NCBI GenBank assembly: GCA_030403585.1
Contig: JAUEPE010000007.1
Coordinates: 62,001-126,000 of the forward strand
Reading direction: 5' to 3'
Length of the DNA stretch: 64,000 bases
Origin: Frankia sp. RB7
Lineage (GTDB): Bacteria > Pseudomonadota > Alphaproteobacteria > Rhizobiales > Xanthobacteraceae
Shown here: in pieces, positions 42,307-50,316 of the stretch
Position numbering within the stretch: the first letter of the stretch is position 1
Layout: every line of letters begins with the position of its first letter
Notes under the pieces: generated by a model
The model's input: the letters and a program-made list of their open reading frames with translations, nothing else
What the model was told of the DNA's origin: nothing
The model's database searches: none
Made by a program: the position numbers and the translations under genes

Positions 42307-43193
42307 CGCGTGATCTCCTGCCTGATGTCGACAGTGCGCAGGATCAGCGCGACGATCGCGACCAGCACCAGGGTCAGCAGCACGGCGCTCGCCGCCGCGG
42401 TGGGATATTGCAGCACGCCGACGTCTTCGTAGAAGGCGCTGACCACCGAGGCCGAGCCGCCGCCGGACATCACCTTGACCACGAAAAAATCGCCCATCAC
42501 GATCGAGACCACGAAGATGGTGCCGAGCGCGATGCCGCTCTTGGACATCGGCACCACGATCAGGCGCATGATGTCGAAGCGGCTGGCGCCGGCGTCGATC
42601 GCGGCCTCGATCAGCTTCTTGTCGATCCGCGCCATGGAATTGAAGATCGGCACGATCATGAAGATCGTGAGCTGGTGGACATAGGCGATGACCACCGCGA
42701 GATCGGAGAACAACAGCACTTCCAGCGGCTGATGGATCACGCCCATCGCGAGCAGGGCCTGGTTGATCAGGCCTTCCTTGCCGAGCAACGGGATCCACGA
42801 GATCATCCGGATGATGTTCGAGGTCCAGAACGGCACCGTGCAGAGCAGGAACAGGCCGATCGCGAGCAACTGGTTGCGGACGTGAAACACGAGGAAATAG
42901 GCGACGAAGAAGCCGATGATCAGCGTGAAGACCCAGGTCAGCACGGTGAACTTGATGGTCGCCAGATACAGTTTTAGCGTCAGCGCCGAATGCAGCACTT
43001 CGATGTAGCTTGCGAGCGTGAAGCCCGGCGTCAGCCCGCCAAAGCCGTCGGTGGCGAAGAAGCTCGCGGCCAGCACGACCAGGATTGGCGCCACGAAGAA
43101 CGGCACCAGCACCAGGACCAGTGGCGAGACGTAGAGCCAGCCGGCGAGATTGGCGCGTGAAGGAGCTTGAGCTGAGCTCGAACTTGGCTGCAT
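42303..43193 (-). CDS. ABC transporter permease (PotB type)
   Basis: 296 residues with about six membrane helices. EAA loop: IEAAIDAGASRFDIMRLIVV. Pairs with the PotC-type permease, to which it is coupled by a 4-base overlap. It lies 82 bp downstream of the binding-protein gene, across a stem-loop. Confidence 0.92.
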   Translation of the reverse strand: MQPSSSSAQAPSRANLAGWLYVSPLVLVLVPFFVAPILVVLAASFFATDGFGGLTPGFTLASYIEVLHSALTLKLYLATIKFTVLTWVFTLIIGFFVAYFLVFHVRNQLLAIGLFLLCTVPFWTSNIIRMISWIPLLGKEGLINQALLAMGVIHQPLEVLLFSDLAVVIAYVHQLTIFMIVPIFNSMARIDKKLIEAAIDAGASRFDIMRLIVVPMSKSGIALGTIFVVSIVMGDFFVVKVMSGGGSASVVSAFYEDVGVLQYPTAAASAVLLTLVLVAIVALILRTVDIRQEITR

Positions 43194-43224
43194 ATCAGCA
43201 AATGCCTCGAAGTCGATCTTTGTC

Positions 43225-43250
43225 GCACCGGCGCGTGACGGCGCCGGTGC
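43225..43250 (-). repeat. intercistronic stem-loop between binding protein and permease
   Basis: Perfect 10-bp stem GCACCGGCGC / GCGCCGGTGC with a 6-base loop, 25 bases after the binding-protein stop. No U-tract. Such a structure can protect the upstream mRNA from 3' decay and give more binding protein than permease. Confidence 0.6.
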
Positions 43251-43275
43251 TGCGCTTGGGTCAGGGAAGCAGGTT

Positions 43276-44637
43276 TCAGGCCACCTTGAAGTCGTTCCAG
43301 CGCTTGTTCATGTAGGCCGCCTCGTCCATCAGCGTGTTCCAGCACGAGATGTTCTTGACGCGGTCGAGGAACGAGCCGCCGTCACGCTTGGTGCCGGCCT
43401 TCTCCATCGCAACGCCGTAGGGATCGTTGATGACTTCCGGCGCCGGCTTGCCGTCGTACCAAAAATCCCATTCGGCAGCGGTCAGGAACTTCTTCGCCGT
43501 CGACGGCACTGGACTGTAATAACCGTAGCGGCCGACGAAGCCGCCCTGCCAGCCCGAGAGATACCAGTTGAGATATTCGTAGGCGGCATCTAACTTCTTG
43601 CCGGAGAGATGCTTCATCAGGCCCATGCCGTTGCACCAGCCGCGATAGCCTTCCTTGCCGTTCTTGATATTGACGGGCGCATAGACGCAGGGGATTTCCT
43701 TCACTCGCACCGCGGCCACCGCCGGCGACCACATCGACTGGATCACCACTTCGCCCGCGGCCATCAGCTGCACCGACTGGTCGAAAGTGGTCCAGGTCGC
43801 GCGGAACTGGCCCTGCTTCTTCAGCTCGATCAGCTTGTTGCAGGTGAAGTCGATCTCCTCCTTGGTCATGTTGCCTTTGTTGCCGTACTTGATCAGCCCG
43901 GCACTTTCGAAGCAGAGCGCGGCATCCATGATGCCGATCGCGGGTACGTCGAGGATGGCGGCCTTGCCCTTGAACTTGGGATCGATCAGATCCTTCCATT
44001 CGGTCACTTCGTGGCCGACGAGATCGGGCCGATAGCCGATGGAGTCGGCGTTGTAGACCTGCGGCAGGAAGGTCGCCCATTCGGTGACGCCGTCGTGCAG
44101 GTCGGTGGCGTCGGGCTTGGAGATATACATAGCCTCGTAGGGCGAGATGCCCTGGCGCGGGATCTTGTGGCCGTCGATCTCGCCCTTGGTGAAGATCGGC
44201 AGGATGTTGTCGAACTCCTTGATCTTCTTGACCTCGATGCCCTGGATCACGCTGCGCTTGGCGGCGAGCTTGGCCTGCCAGCCCTCGAGATCGGCGATGT
44301 CGACCGTATTAGGCTGGCTTATGAAGCGGTTGATGGCAGCGGAGGTGTCGAGGTTCTGCATCGTCACCTTGAAGCCGAGATCCTTGGCGGCCTGGTCGCC
44401 GATCGCCTTCACGACGGAATAGGACACGCCGACATGGCGCAACTCGATGTCCTTGATCTCCTGCGCCCAGATGGTCGGGAATCCGCGGATCGCATCCGAT
44501 CCTGCGGCTGCGCCCGCAACGGCGGCCGCACCCTTCAACAGTGTGCGCCGGCTCAGCTTTTTCGTCGACTTGACCTCTGTCCTGGCCTCCGTTCCCGCCG
44601 GATCGGAAGTGAACGTCCCCTTAGTCCCATCAGACAT
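43276..44637 (-). CDS. ABC transporter substrate-binding protein (PotD/F-like), Tat signal
   Basis: 453 residues. The N-terminus has about 25 polar residues, then KKLSRRTLLKGAAAVAGAAA, a twin-arginine signal with an unusually long n-region. The mature part is an extracellular solute-binding protein of the spermidine/putrescine class (EWATFLPQVYNADSIGYRPD; EWKDLIDPKFKGKAAILDVP; AAYEYLNWYLSGWQGGFVGR). First gene of the operon running to the amidase. GAGGG precedes the start. Confidence 0.9.
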   Translation of the reverse strand: MSDGTKGTFTSDPAGTEARTEVKSTKKLSRRTLLKGAAAVAGAAAGSDAIRGFPTIWAQEIKDIELRHVGVSYSVVKAIGDQAAKDLGFKVTMQNLDTSAAINRFISQPNTVDIADLEGWQAKLAAKRSVIQGIEVKKIKEFDNILPIFTKGEIDGHKIPRQGISPYEAMYISKPDATDLHDGVTEWATFLPQVYNADSIGYRPDLVGHEVTEWKDLIDPKFKGKAAILDVPAIGIMDAALCFESAGLIKYGNKGNMTKEEIDFTCNKLIELKKQGQFRATWTTFDQSVQLMAAGEVVIQSMWSPAVAAVRVKEIPCVYAPVNIKNGKEGYRGWCNGMGLMKHLSGKKLDAAYEYLNWYLSGWQGGFVGRYGYYSPVPSTAKKFLTAAEWDFWYDGKPAPEVINDPYGVAMEKAGTKRDGGSFLDRVKNISCWNTLMDEAAYMNKRWNDFKVA

Positions 44638-44733
44638 GGCAACCCTCGTTGGTTACGATGAACGCACGCACCGATCGCCATTGATCGGCTGCGGATGTGA
44701 TCATTGCGCGCAAGGCTAGGGCTGAGATTTTGC

Positions 44734-44754
44734 GAAGTAAAATTGGAAGTAAAA
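44734..44754. repeat. tandem 12-base direct repeat upstream of the ABC operon
   Basis: GAAGTAAAA occurs at 44734-44742 and again at 44746-44754, a 12-base period. It lies about 100 bp upstream of the binding-protein start in an AT-rich stretch, a likely promoter or regulator site. No regulator is encoded beside it. Confidence 0.35.
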
Positions 44755-44857
44755 ATTCGCCGTATAAACGCGGCTAATGAATCAGGCCGCTGCATCTGGT
44801 TTTGGCAGCGGCGCATAAGAACGCGCCAGGACGTGTATGCACGCCGGTGGCAGGCGT

Positions 44858-46165
44858 TTACGATCTGAGCGTATCGCGCGCCGTCTCCGGCGCCATCAGC
44901 GTCGCGATGATCGTGATGATCGACAGCGCGATGATGTAGAGCGACACCGGCCAGTACGAGCCGGCCCAGGCCAGCAGCGCGGTCGCGATCAGCGGTGAGA
45001 AGCCACCGCTCAACGCGGCTGCGACATTTGCGCCGAGCGAGGCGCCGCTGTAGCGCACCTGGGTGCGGAACAGTTCCGGCATGAACGCGGCTTTGGGTCC
45101 GAACAGCAGCGCATGCGTCAGCGTCATCGTCACGACGAGCGCGAGCGTGATCAGTACCGGCTCTTTGGTGTCGAGGAACCAGAACAGCGGAAACGCCAGC
45201 GCCATCGAGAACACGCCGCCGGCGAGATACAGCGCCTTGCGGCCAAAGATATCGGACAGCCATCCCGCGAGCGGCAGCATCGCGAACTCGACGATCGCGG
45301 CATAGACCACCGCATTGAGGATTACCTGACGCGGCAGGCCGAGCTTTGTCGTGGCATAGACCACGGTGAAGACGGTGAGGAGATAAGCGAGCCCGACTTC
45401 CGACACCGTGATGCCGATCGCCAGCAGGAAGCTGCGCCAGTCTCGGCGAAGCACTTCCCACACCGGCTGCGCCAGCACCTCCTTGCGCTCGACCACCTCC
45501 TTGAAGTGCGGCGTCTCCGCGAGCCTGAGCCGCACGATGAAGCCGACACCGACCAGCAGAATGCTGATCAGGAACGGCACGCGCCAGCCCCAGCTCAAGA
45601 AGTCCGCCTCGGGCAGTTGCGTCATCAGCCCGAAAATGCCGGTGGAGGCGGCGACGCCGACGGGAAAGCCGATCTGCACCAGGCTGCCGTAGAAGCCGCG
45701 CCGATTGCCGGCGTGCTCGGCCACCATGACGACCGCGCCGCTCCACTCGCCGCCGAGTCCGATGCCCTGGATGAAGCGGAGGATGACGAGGAAGATCGGC
45801 GCCCAGACGCCGATCTGGCTGTAAGTCGGGAGGCAGCCGATCAGGAAGGTGCCAAGCCCCATCGCGATCATGGTCGCGACCAACATCTTTTTGCGGCCGA
45901 GCCGATCGCCGTAATGTCCGATGATGGCGCCGCCGATCGGACGCGCCACGAAGCCGACCGCGTAGGTCGAGAACGCCGCCAGCGTGCCGACAAAGGGATC
46001 GAAGGTCGGGAAGAACAGCTTGTTGAGCACGAGGGCAGCGGCCGTGCCGTAGATCAGGAAGTCGTACCACTCGATCGCAGTGCCAAGCGCGCTCGCCCAC
46101 ACCACATGCGCCGTCGTCGATCGCTCCGCTACACCGGAGACCCCCGCTGCTGCCGTCATTGCCAT
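44858..46165 (-). CDS. MFS transporter, metabolite:H+ symporter (MHS) type
   Basis: 435 residues with 12 membrane helices. The start region VVWASALGTAIEWYDFLIYG, then PIGGAIIGHYGDRLGRKKML between helices 2 and 3 are the MHS/shikimate-alpha-ketoglutarate permease signatures; FIQGIGLGGEWSGAVVMVAE follows. It takes up an organic acid or zwitterion by proton symport; the substrate is unknown. Start set at ATG 46165. Divergent from the binding-protein gene at 46356. Confidence 0.9.
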   Translation of the reverse strand: MAMTAAAGVSGVAERSTTAHVVWASALGTAIEWYDFLIYGTAAALVLNKLFFPTFDPFVGTLAAFSTYAVGFVARPIGGAIIGHYGDRLGRKKMLVATMIAMGLGTFLIGCLPTYSQIGVWAPIFLVILRFIQGIGLGGEWSGAVVMVAEHAGNRRGFYGSLVQIGFPVGVAASTGIFGLMTQLPEADFLSWGWRVPFLISILLVGVGFIVRLRLAETPHFKEVVERKEVLAQPVWEVLRRDWRSFLLAIGITVSEVGLAYLLTVFTVVYATTKLGLPRQVILNAVVYAAIVEFAMLPLAGWLSDIFGRKALYLAGGVFSMALAFPLFWFLDTKEPVLITLALVVTMTLTHALLFGPKAAFMPELFRTQVRYSGASLGANVAAALSGGFSPLIATALLAWAGSYWPVSLYIIALSIITIIATLMAPETARDTLRS

Positions 46166-46270
46166 GCGCCCCAAGATTCCAGGGGCATCATGGATAATCG
46201 GGGGAGTGGTTGCAACCTGTCACGGCGCCGACGTCTAGTCGTCATGGCAAAGGCTAGGTCAAATTCGTCA

Positions 46271-46298
46271 TTGACAAACGTATTCGCTAATATCTAAT
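46271..46298 (+). promoter_or_regulatory. predicted sigma70-type promoter
   Basis: TTGACA (46271-46276, full consensus), 16-base spacer, TCTAAT (46293-46298, 5 of 6), 57 bp before the start at 46356. One of the best promoter matches in the window. Confidence 0.55.
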
Positions 46299-46355
46299 TC
46301 AACGCCAGAACAACCGGCCGCGCCAAGTGTGGCCCATAAAAGAGAGGGAACGACG

Positions 46356-47570
46356 ATGAGAGGGCTTTTGGCCTGCGCCATGCTCGCGGCCATGATGTCG
46401 GCCGCGATAACTTCGGCCGCCACCGCGCAAGTCTCCGACGACGTGGTCCGGATCGGCGTGCTGACGGATCTGTCGAGCTGGGGCCGCGACAACAGCGGGC
46501 CGGGCTCGGTCGAGGCCGCCAAGATGGCGGTGGAAGAGTTCGGGCCGACCGTGCTCGGCAAGCCGATCGAGATCATCAGCGCCGACCATCAGATGAAGAC
46601 CGACGTCGGCGTGAACATCGTGCGCGGCTGGTTCGACAACGGCAAGGTCGACGCGGTCGCCGACATCCCCAATTCCGGCATCGCGATCGCCGTGCACAAC
46701 ATGGTGCGCGAGCGCAACAAGATCGCCCTGCTCTCCGGCCCCGGCGCGAGCTCGCTGACCGACGAGCTGTGCAGCCCGAACACCGTGCACTTCACCTATG
46801 ACACCTACGCGCTGTCGAAGGTGACCGCGTCCGCCGTGATTAGGGAAGGCGGCAAATCCTGGTACTTCATCACAGCCGACTACGCCTTCGGTCAGCAGCT
46901 CGAGAAGGACGCGACGCGTTTCATCAACGAGATGGGTGGCAAGGTGCTCGGCGGCGTCAAGCATCCGACCAACACCGCAGACTTCTCGTCGTTCGCGCTG
47001 CAGGCCCAGAGCTCCAAGGCTGACGTGGTCGCCTTCGCCAATGCCGGCCAGGACACCGATAACGCCATCAAGCAGTCCGGCGAGTTCGGCCTGGTGCAGG
47101 GCGGCCAGAAGCTGGTCGGCCTCTTGATGTTCGACACCGACGTCCACGCGATCGGCCTGAAGTCCGCGCAAGGCACTTACATGACGACGGCGTCGTACTG
47201 GAACATGGACGAGCAGACCCGCGCCTGGTCGAAAAAGTTCTTCGCGCGCACCAATGTGATGCCGACCATGATCCAGACCGGCGTCTACGGCTCGGTGCTG
47301 CATTATCTCAAGGCCATCAAGGCCGCCGGCACCGACGATCCGGCCAAGGTGATGGCCAAGATGCGCGAACTGCCGATCGAGGACACTTTTGTCCATGGCG
47401 GCAAGTTGCGCGAGGACGGCCGCGTCATCCGCGACATGTATCTGGCCAGGGTGAAGTCGCCCGAACAGTCCAAGGAGCCCTGGGATTATCTGGAGATCAT
47501 CAAGACCGTGAAGGGCGAGGACGCCTATCGCCCGGTCTCCGAATCCAAATGTCTGCTGTTGAAGAAGTGA
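46356..47570 (+). CDS. ABC substrate-binding protein, Leu/Ile/Val-type, without permease genes
   Basis: 404 residues from ATG 46356 (GAGGG upstream) with a Sec signal peptide, MRGLLACAMLAAMMSAAITS, ending TAQ. The mature start VVRIGVLTDLSSWGRDNSGP, then AAKMAVEEFG and later SALTDELCSP-like and YDTYALSKVTA segments are typical of the periplasmic receptor family for amino acids and aromatic acids. No membrane or ATPase genes accompany it, so it must work with a transporter encoded elsewhere. It is cotranscribed with the FAD oxidoreductase 8 bp downstream. Confidence 0.92.
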   Translation: MRGLLACAMLAAMMSAAITSAATAQVSDDVVRIGVLTDLSSWGRDNSGPGSVEAAKMAVEEFGPTVLGKPIEIISADHQMKTDVGVNIVRGWFDNGKVDAVADIPNSGIAIAVHNMVRERNKIALLSGPGASSLTDELCSPNTVHFTYDTYALSKVTASAVIREGGKSWYFITADYAFGQQLEKDATRFINEMGGKVLGGVKHPTNTADFSSFALQAQSSKADVVAFANAGQDTDNAIKQSGEFGLVQGGQKLVGLLMFDTDVHAIGLKSAQGTYMTTASYWNMDEQTRAWSKKFFARTNVMPTMIQTGVYGSVLHYLKAIKAAGTDDPAKVMAKMRELPIEDTFVHGGKLREDGRVIRDMYLARVKSPEQSKEPWDYLEIIKTVKGEDAYRPVSESKCLLLKK

Positions 47571-47578
47571 GGTGAGGC

Positions 47579-49312
47579 ATGACCGGCAACGAGCGCAACG
47601 CAAGCGAAACATACGAGTGCGATGTGCTCGTGGCCGGATCGGGTGCGTCCGGCATGTCGGCCGCGATCACCGCGCGCTATCGCGGTCTCGACGTGCTGAT
47701 CGTCGAGAAGGAGCCGCGCTTCGGCGGCACTACCGCCCGCTCCGGCGGCTGGCTGTGGATTCCCGGCACGTCGCTGGCGAAGGCCTATGGCATCGCGGAG
47801 ACGGCGGAGCAGGCGCGCACGTACTTGCGGCACGAGGCCGGCAACAATTTTGACGCCGCACGTGTCGATGCGTTCCTCAGCGCGGGCCCCGAGGCCGTCG
47901 ATTTCTTCACCACCAAGACGTCCTTGCGCTTCGACATGCCGCTGGTGTTTCCGGACTATCACGCCGAAGCCCCCGGCGGCACGCAGGGCGGCCGCTCCAT
48001 GGTGACGCGCCCGTTCGACGGCCGCGAGCTCGGCGACCAGATCAAGACGCTCGGCATGCCGCTGCCCGAGCTCACCGTGTTCGGCATGATGCTAGGGTCC
48101 GGCAAGGAGATCATCCACTTCATGCGCGTGACGAAGTCGCTGAATTCAGCGGTCTATGTCGCAAAACGCCTGTCGCGGCATTTCATGGACGTGCTCCGCT
48201 ACGGCCGCGGCATGACCTTGACCAACGGCAATGCACTGGCCGGACGCCTGGCGAAATCCGCGCAAGACCTCAAGATTCCGATGTGGCTGTCCTCGCCGGT
48301 GCGCGAGCTGACGGTCGAGAACGGCACCGTCACCGGCGCGATCGTTTCGCGCGAGGGACGCGACGTGCGCGTTCGCGCGCGACAAGGCGTCGTGCTCGCC
48401 TGCGGCGGCTTCCCGCACGATGTCGAACGGCGCAAGAAGATGTTTCCGCATGCGCCGACCGGCAATGAGCATTATTCGCCCGGCCCCACCGGCAATACCG
48501 GCGATGGCCTGCGTCTGGCGGAAAGCGCCGGCGGGCACGTCGAGGATCGCCTGCCGAACGCGGCAGCGTGGGTGCCGGTGTCGCTGACCACGCGCAAGGA
48601 CGGCTCGAAGGGCGTGATGCCGCATTTCATCGACCGCGCCAAACCCGGCGTGATCGCGGTGATGCGCGACGGCAAGCGTTTTGCCAATGAGGGCAATTCC
48701 TATCACGATTTTGTCCAGGCCATGATCAAGGCGGCCAAGCCCGGCGAGGAGATCGCGGCCTATCTCGTCTGCGATCACCCGACGCTGCGCAAATACGGCC
48801 TTGGCTGCGTGCCGCCGTTCCCGATGCCGCTGGGTCATCATCTCAGCACCGGCTATCTCCTGCGCGGCGAGACGCTCGATGCGCTCGCGGCGAAGGCCGG
48901 CATCGACGCGACGGCGTTCACCGAGACCGTCAGGCAATTCAATACGACCGCGCCGCAGGGGCACGATGCAGCTTTCGGCAAGGGCTCAAAAGCCTACAAT
49001 CGCTACCAGGGCGACGCGATGCACGGCCCCAATCCCTGCATCGCGCCGATCGAGAACGGCCCGTTCTACGCCATCAAGATGGTGGTCGGCGATCTCGGCA
49101 CCTATGCCGGCATCGTCACCGACGAGAACGCGCGCGCGCTCGACGCCGAGGGTCGGGTGATTCCCGGGCTCTATGCCGCCGGCAACGACATGGCGAGCAT
49201 CATGGGCGGCAATTATCCCGGCGCAGGCATCACGCTTGGGCCGGCGCTGACCTTCGGCTACATTGCCGGCCGTCATCTCGCCGACAGCGCCGCCAAGCGC
49301 GACGCGGTGTAA
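47579..49312 (+). CDS. FAD-dependent oxidoreductase, fumarate reductase/ketosteroid dehydrogenase-like
   Basis: 577 residues. The dinucleotide-binding motif LVAGSGASGMSAAI is at residues 18-30, followed by VEKEPRFGGTTARSGGWLWI; the C-terminal FAD-contact motif is GGNYPGAGITLGPALTFGYI. This is the flavoprotein family of fumarate reductases and 3-oxosteroid dehydrogenases, which desaturate or reduce C-C bonds. No signal peptide, so cytoplasmic. It is coupled to an imported-solute receptor and an IclR regulator, so it probably attacks the imported compound; the substrate is unknown. Confidence 0.9.
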   Translation: MTGNERNASETYECDVLVAGSGASGMSAAITARYRGLDVLIVEKEPRFGGTTARSGGWLWIPGTSLAKAYGIAETAEQARTYLRHEAGNNFDAARVDAFLSAGPEAVDFFTTKTSLRFDMPLVFPDYHAEAPGGTQGGRSMVTRPFDGRELGDQIKTLGMPLPELTVFGMMLGSGKEIIHFMRVTKSLNSAVYVAKRLSRHFMDVLRYGRGMTLTNGNALAGRLAKSAQDLKIPMWLSSPVRELTVENGTVTGAIVSREGRDVRVRARQGVVLACGGFPHDVERRKKMFPHAPTGNEHYSPGPTGNTGDGLRLAESAGGHVEDRLPNAAAWVPVSLTTRKDGSKGVMPHFIDRAKPGVIAVMRDGKRFANEGNSYHDFVQAMIKAAKPGEEIAAYLVCDHPTLRKYGLGCVPPFPMPLGHHLSTGYLLRGETLDALAAKAGIDATAFTETVRQFNTTAPQGHDAAFGKGSKAYNRYQGDAMHGPNPCIAPIENGPFYAIKMVVGDLGTYAGIVTDENARALDAEGRVIPGLYAAGNDMASIMGGNYPGAGITLGPALTFGYIAGRHLADSAAKRDAV

Positions 49313-49330
49313 CCACACGCCAGGAGGCGC

Positions 49331-50125
49331 ATGAAAAGAGAAAGCCGCGGCATCCAGTCGATCGAGGTCGGCGGAGAGTTGCTCCGTGCGCTCGCCAAGA
49401 GCGGCGAGCCGATGATGCTGCGCGATCTCGCGCGCGAGGCCGGCATGACGCCGGCCAAGGCGCATCCTTATCTCGCGAGCTTTTCGCGTATTGGCTTGAT
49501 CGAGCAGGACGAGACCACCGGCCGCTACGAGATCGGCGCGCTCGCGCTGGAGCTCGGCCTCATCAGCCTGCGACGCCTCTCCGGTGTGCGCATCGCCCAG
49601 CCGAAGATCGCTGCGCTCGCGAGCCAGATCGGCCACGCCGTCTCGCTCGCAGTCTGGGGCACGCATGGTCCGACCGTGGTGCAGTTAGAGGAGCCCGGCC
49701 AGCCCGTGCACATCGTGATGCGCGCCGGCTCGGTGATGGCGCTGCTGGAGACGGCAACCGGCCGCGCCTTCGCGGCGTTCCTGCCGGAGAAGACCATCAG
49801 CGCCGCACTCGAAAGCGGCCTCGACCGTCACGGCGTCGGTTACAATCCGAAGCGCGCCGTGAAGGGTGCGAAGGTCGCCGAAATGCTGGCTGAAGTCCGC
49901 AAGCACGGGCTCGCCCGCGCCCTCGGCGATCCCCTGCCCGGCGTCAACGCCTTCTCTGCGCCGGTGTTCGATCATGCCGGCCACGTAGCGCTGGTCATCA
50001 CCGCGATGGGACCGGAAGGCACTTTTGATGCCCGCTGGGACAGCCCCATCGCCCATGCCCTGCGCGACTGCGCCGGCCACATCTCGAAGAGGCTCGGTTA
50101 CGGCATGACGATCGCCGCGGAGTGA
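49331..50125 (+). CDS. IclR family transcriptional regulator
   Basis: 264 residues behind AGGAGG. HTH: QSIEVGGELLRALAKSGEPM, then MLRDLAREAGMTPAKAHPYL, ASFSRIGL. Effector domain: VSLAVWGTHGPTVVQLEEPG, then ALRDCAGHISKRLG. Third gene of the binding protein-oxidoreductase operon and its likely regulator. Confidence 0.92.
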   Translation: MKRESRGIQSIEVGGELLRALAKSGEPMMLRDLAREAGMTPAKAHPYLASFSRIGLIEQDETTGRYEIGALALELGLISLRRLSGVRIAQPKIAALASQIGHAVSLAVWGTHGPTVVQLEEPGQPVHIVMRAGSVMALLETATGRAFAAFLPEKTISAALESGLDRHGVGYNPKRAVKGAKVAEMLAEVRKHGLARALGDPLPGVNAFSAPVFDHAGHVALVITAMGPEGTFDARWDSPIAHALRDCAGHISKRLGYGMTIAAE

Positions 50126-50156
50126 TCCCCTGCTAGATCCGATTGCACGGTGCGCT

Positions 50157-50299
50157 CCCTCTCCCGCTTGCGGGAGAGGGTTGGGGAGAGGGTGCCTCCG
50201 CAACGGGACAATCCCCTAGAGGAGAGAACCCTCACCCGCGCGCGGGACGATGCTTCGCATCGCCCGGAACGCGCGACCTCTCCCGCAAGCGGGAGAGGT
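50157..50299. repeat. REP-like palindromic element between convergent genes
   Basis: Three hairpins: left CCCTCTCCCGC-TT-GCGGGAGAGGG (50157-50180), middle CGATGC-TTC-GCATCG (50248-50262) and right ACCTCTCCCGC-AA-GCGGGAGAGGT (50276-50299). The left and right arms can also pair with each other. The element fills the gap between the iclR stop (50125) and the stop of the glycohydrolase-like gene (50317) and could serve as a two-way terminator. A structural sibling lies at 58765-58884. Confidence 0.75.
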
Positions 50300-50316
50300 A
50301 AGAAAACCCACTGCCG

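Noticed and set aside
50157..50299. CRISPR array
   Set aside because: The repeated parts are inverted hairpin arms without regularly spaced direct repeats or spacers, and no cas genes are present.
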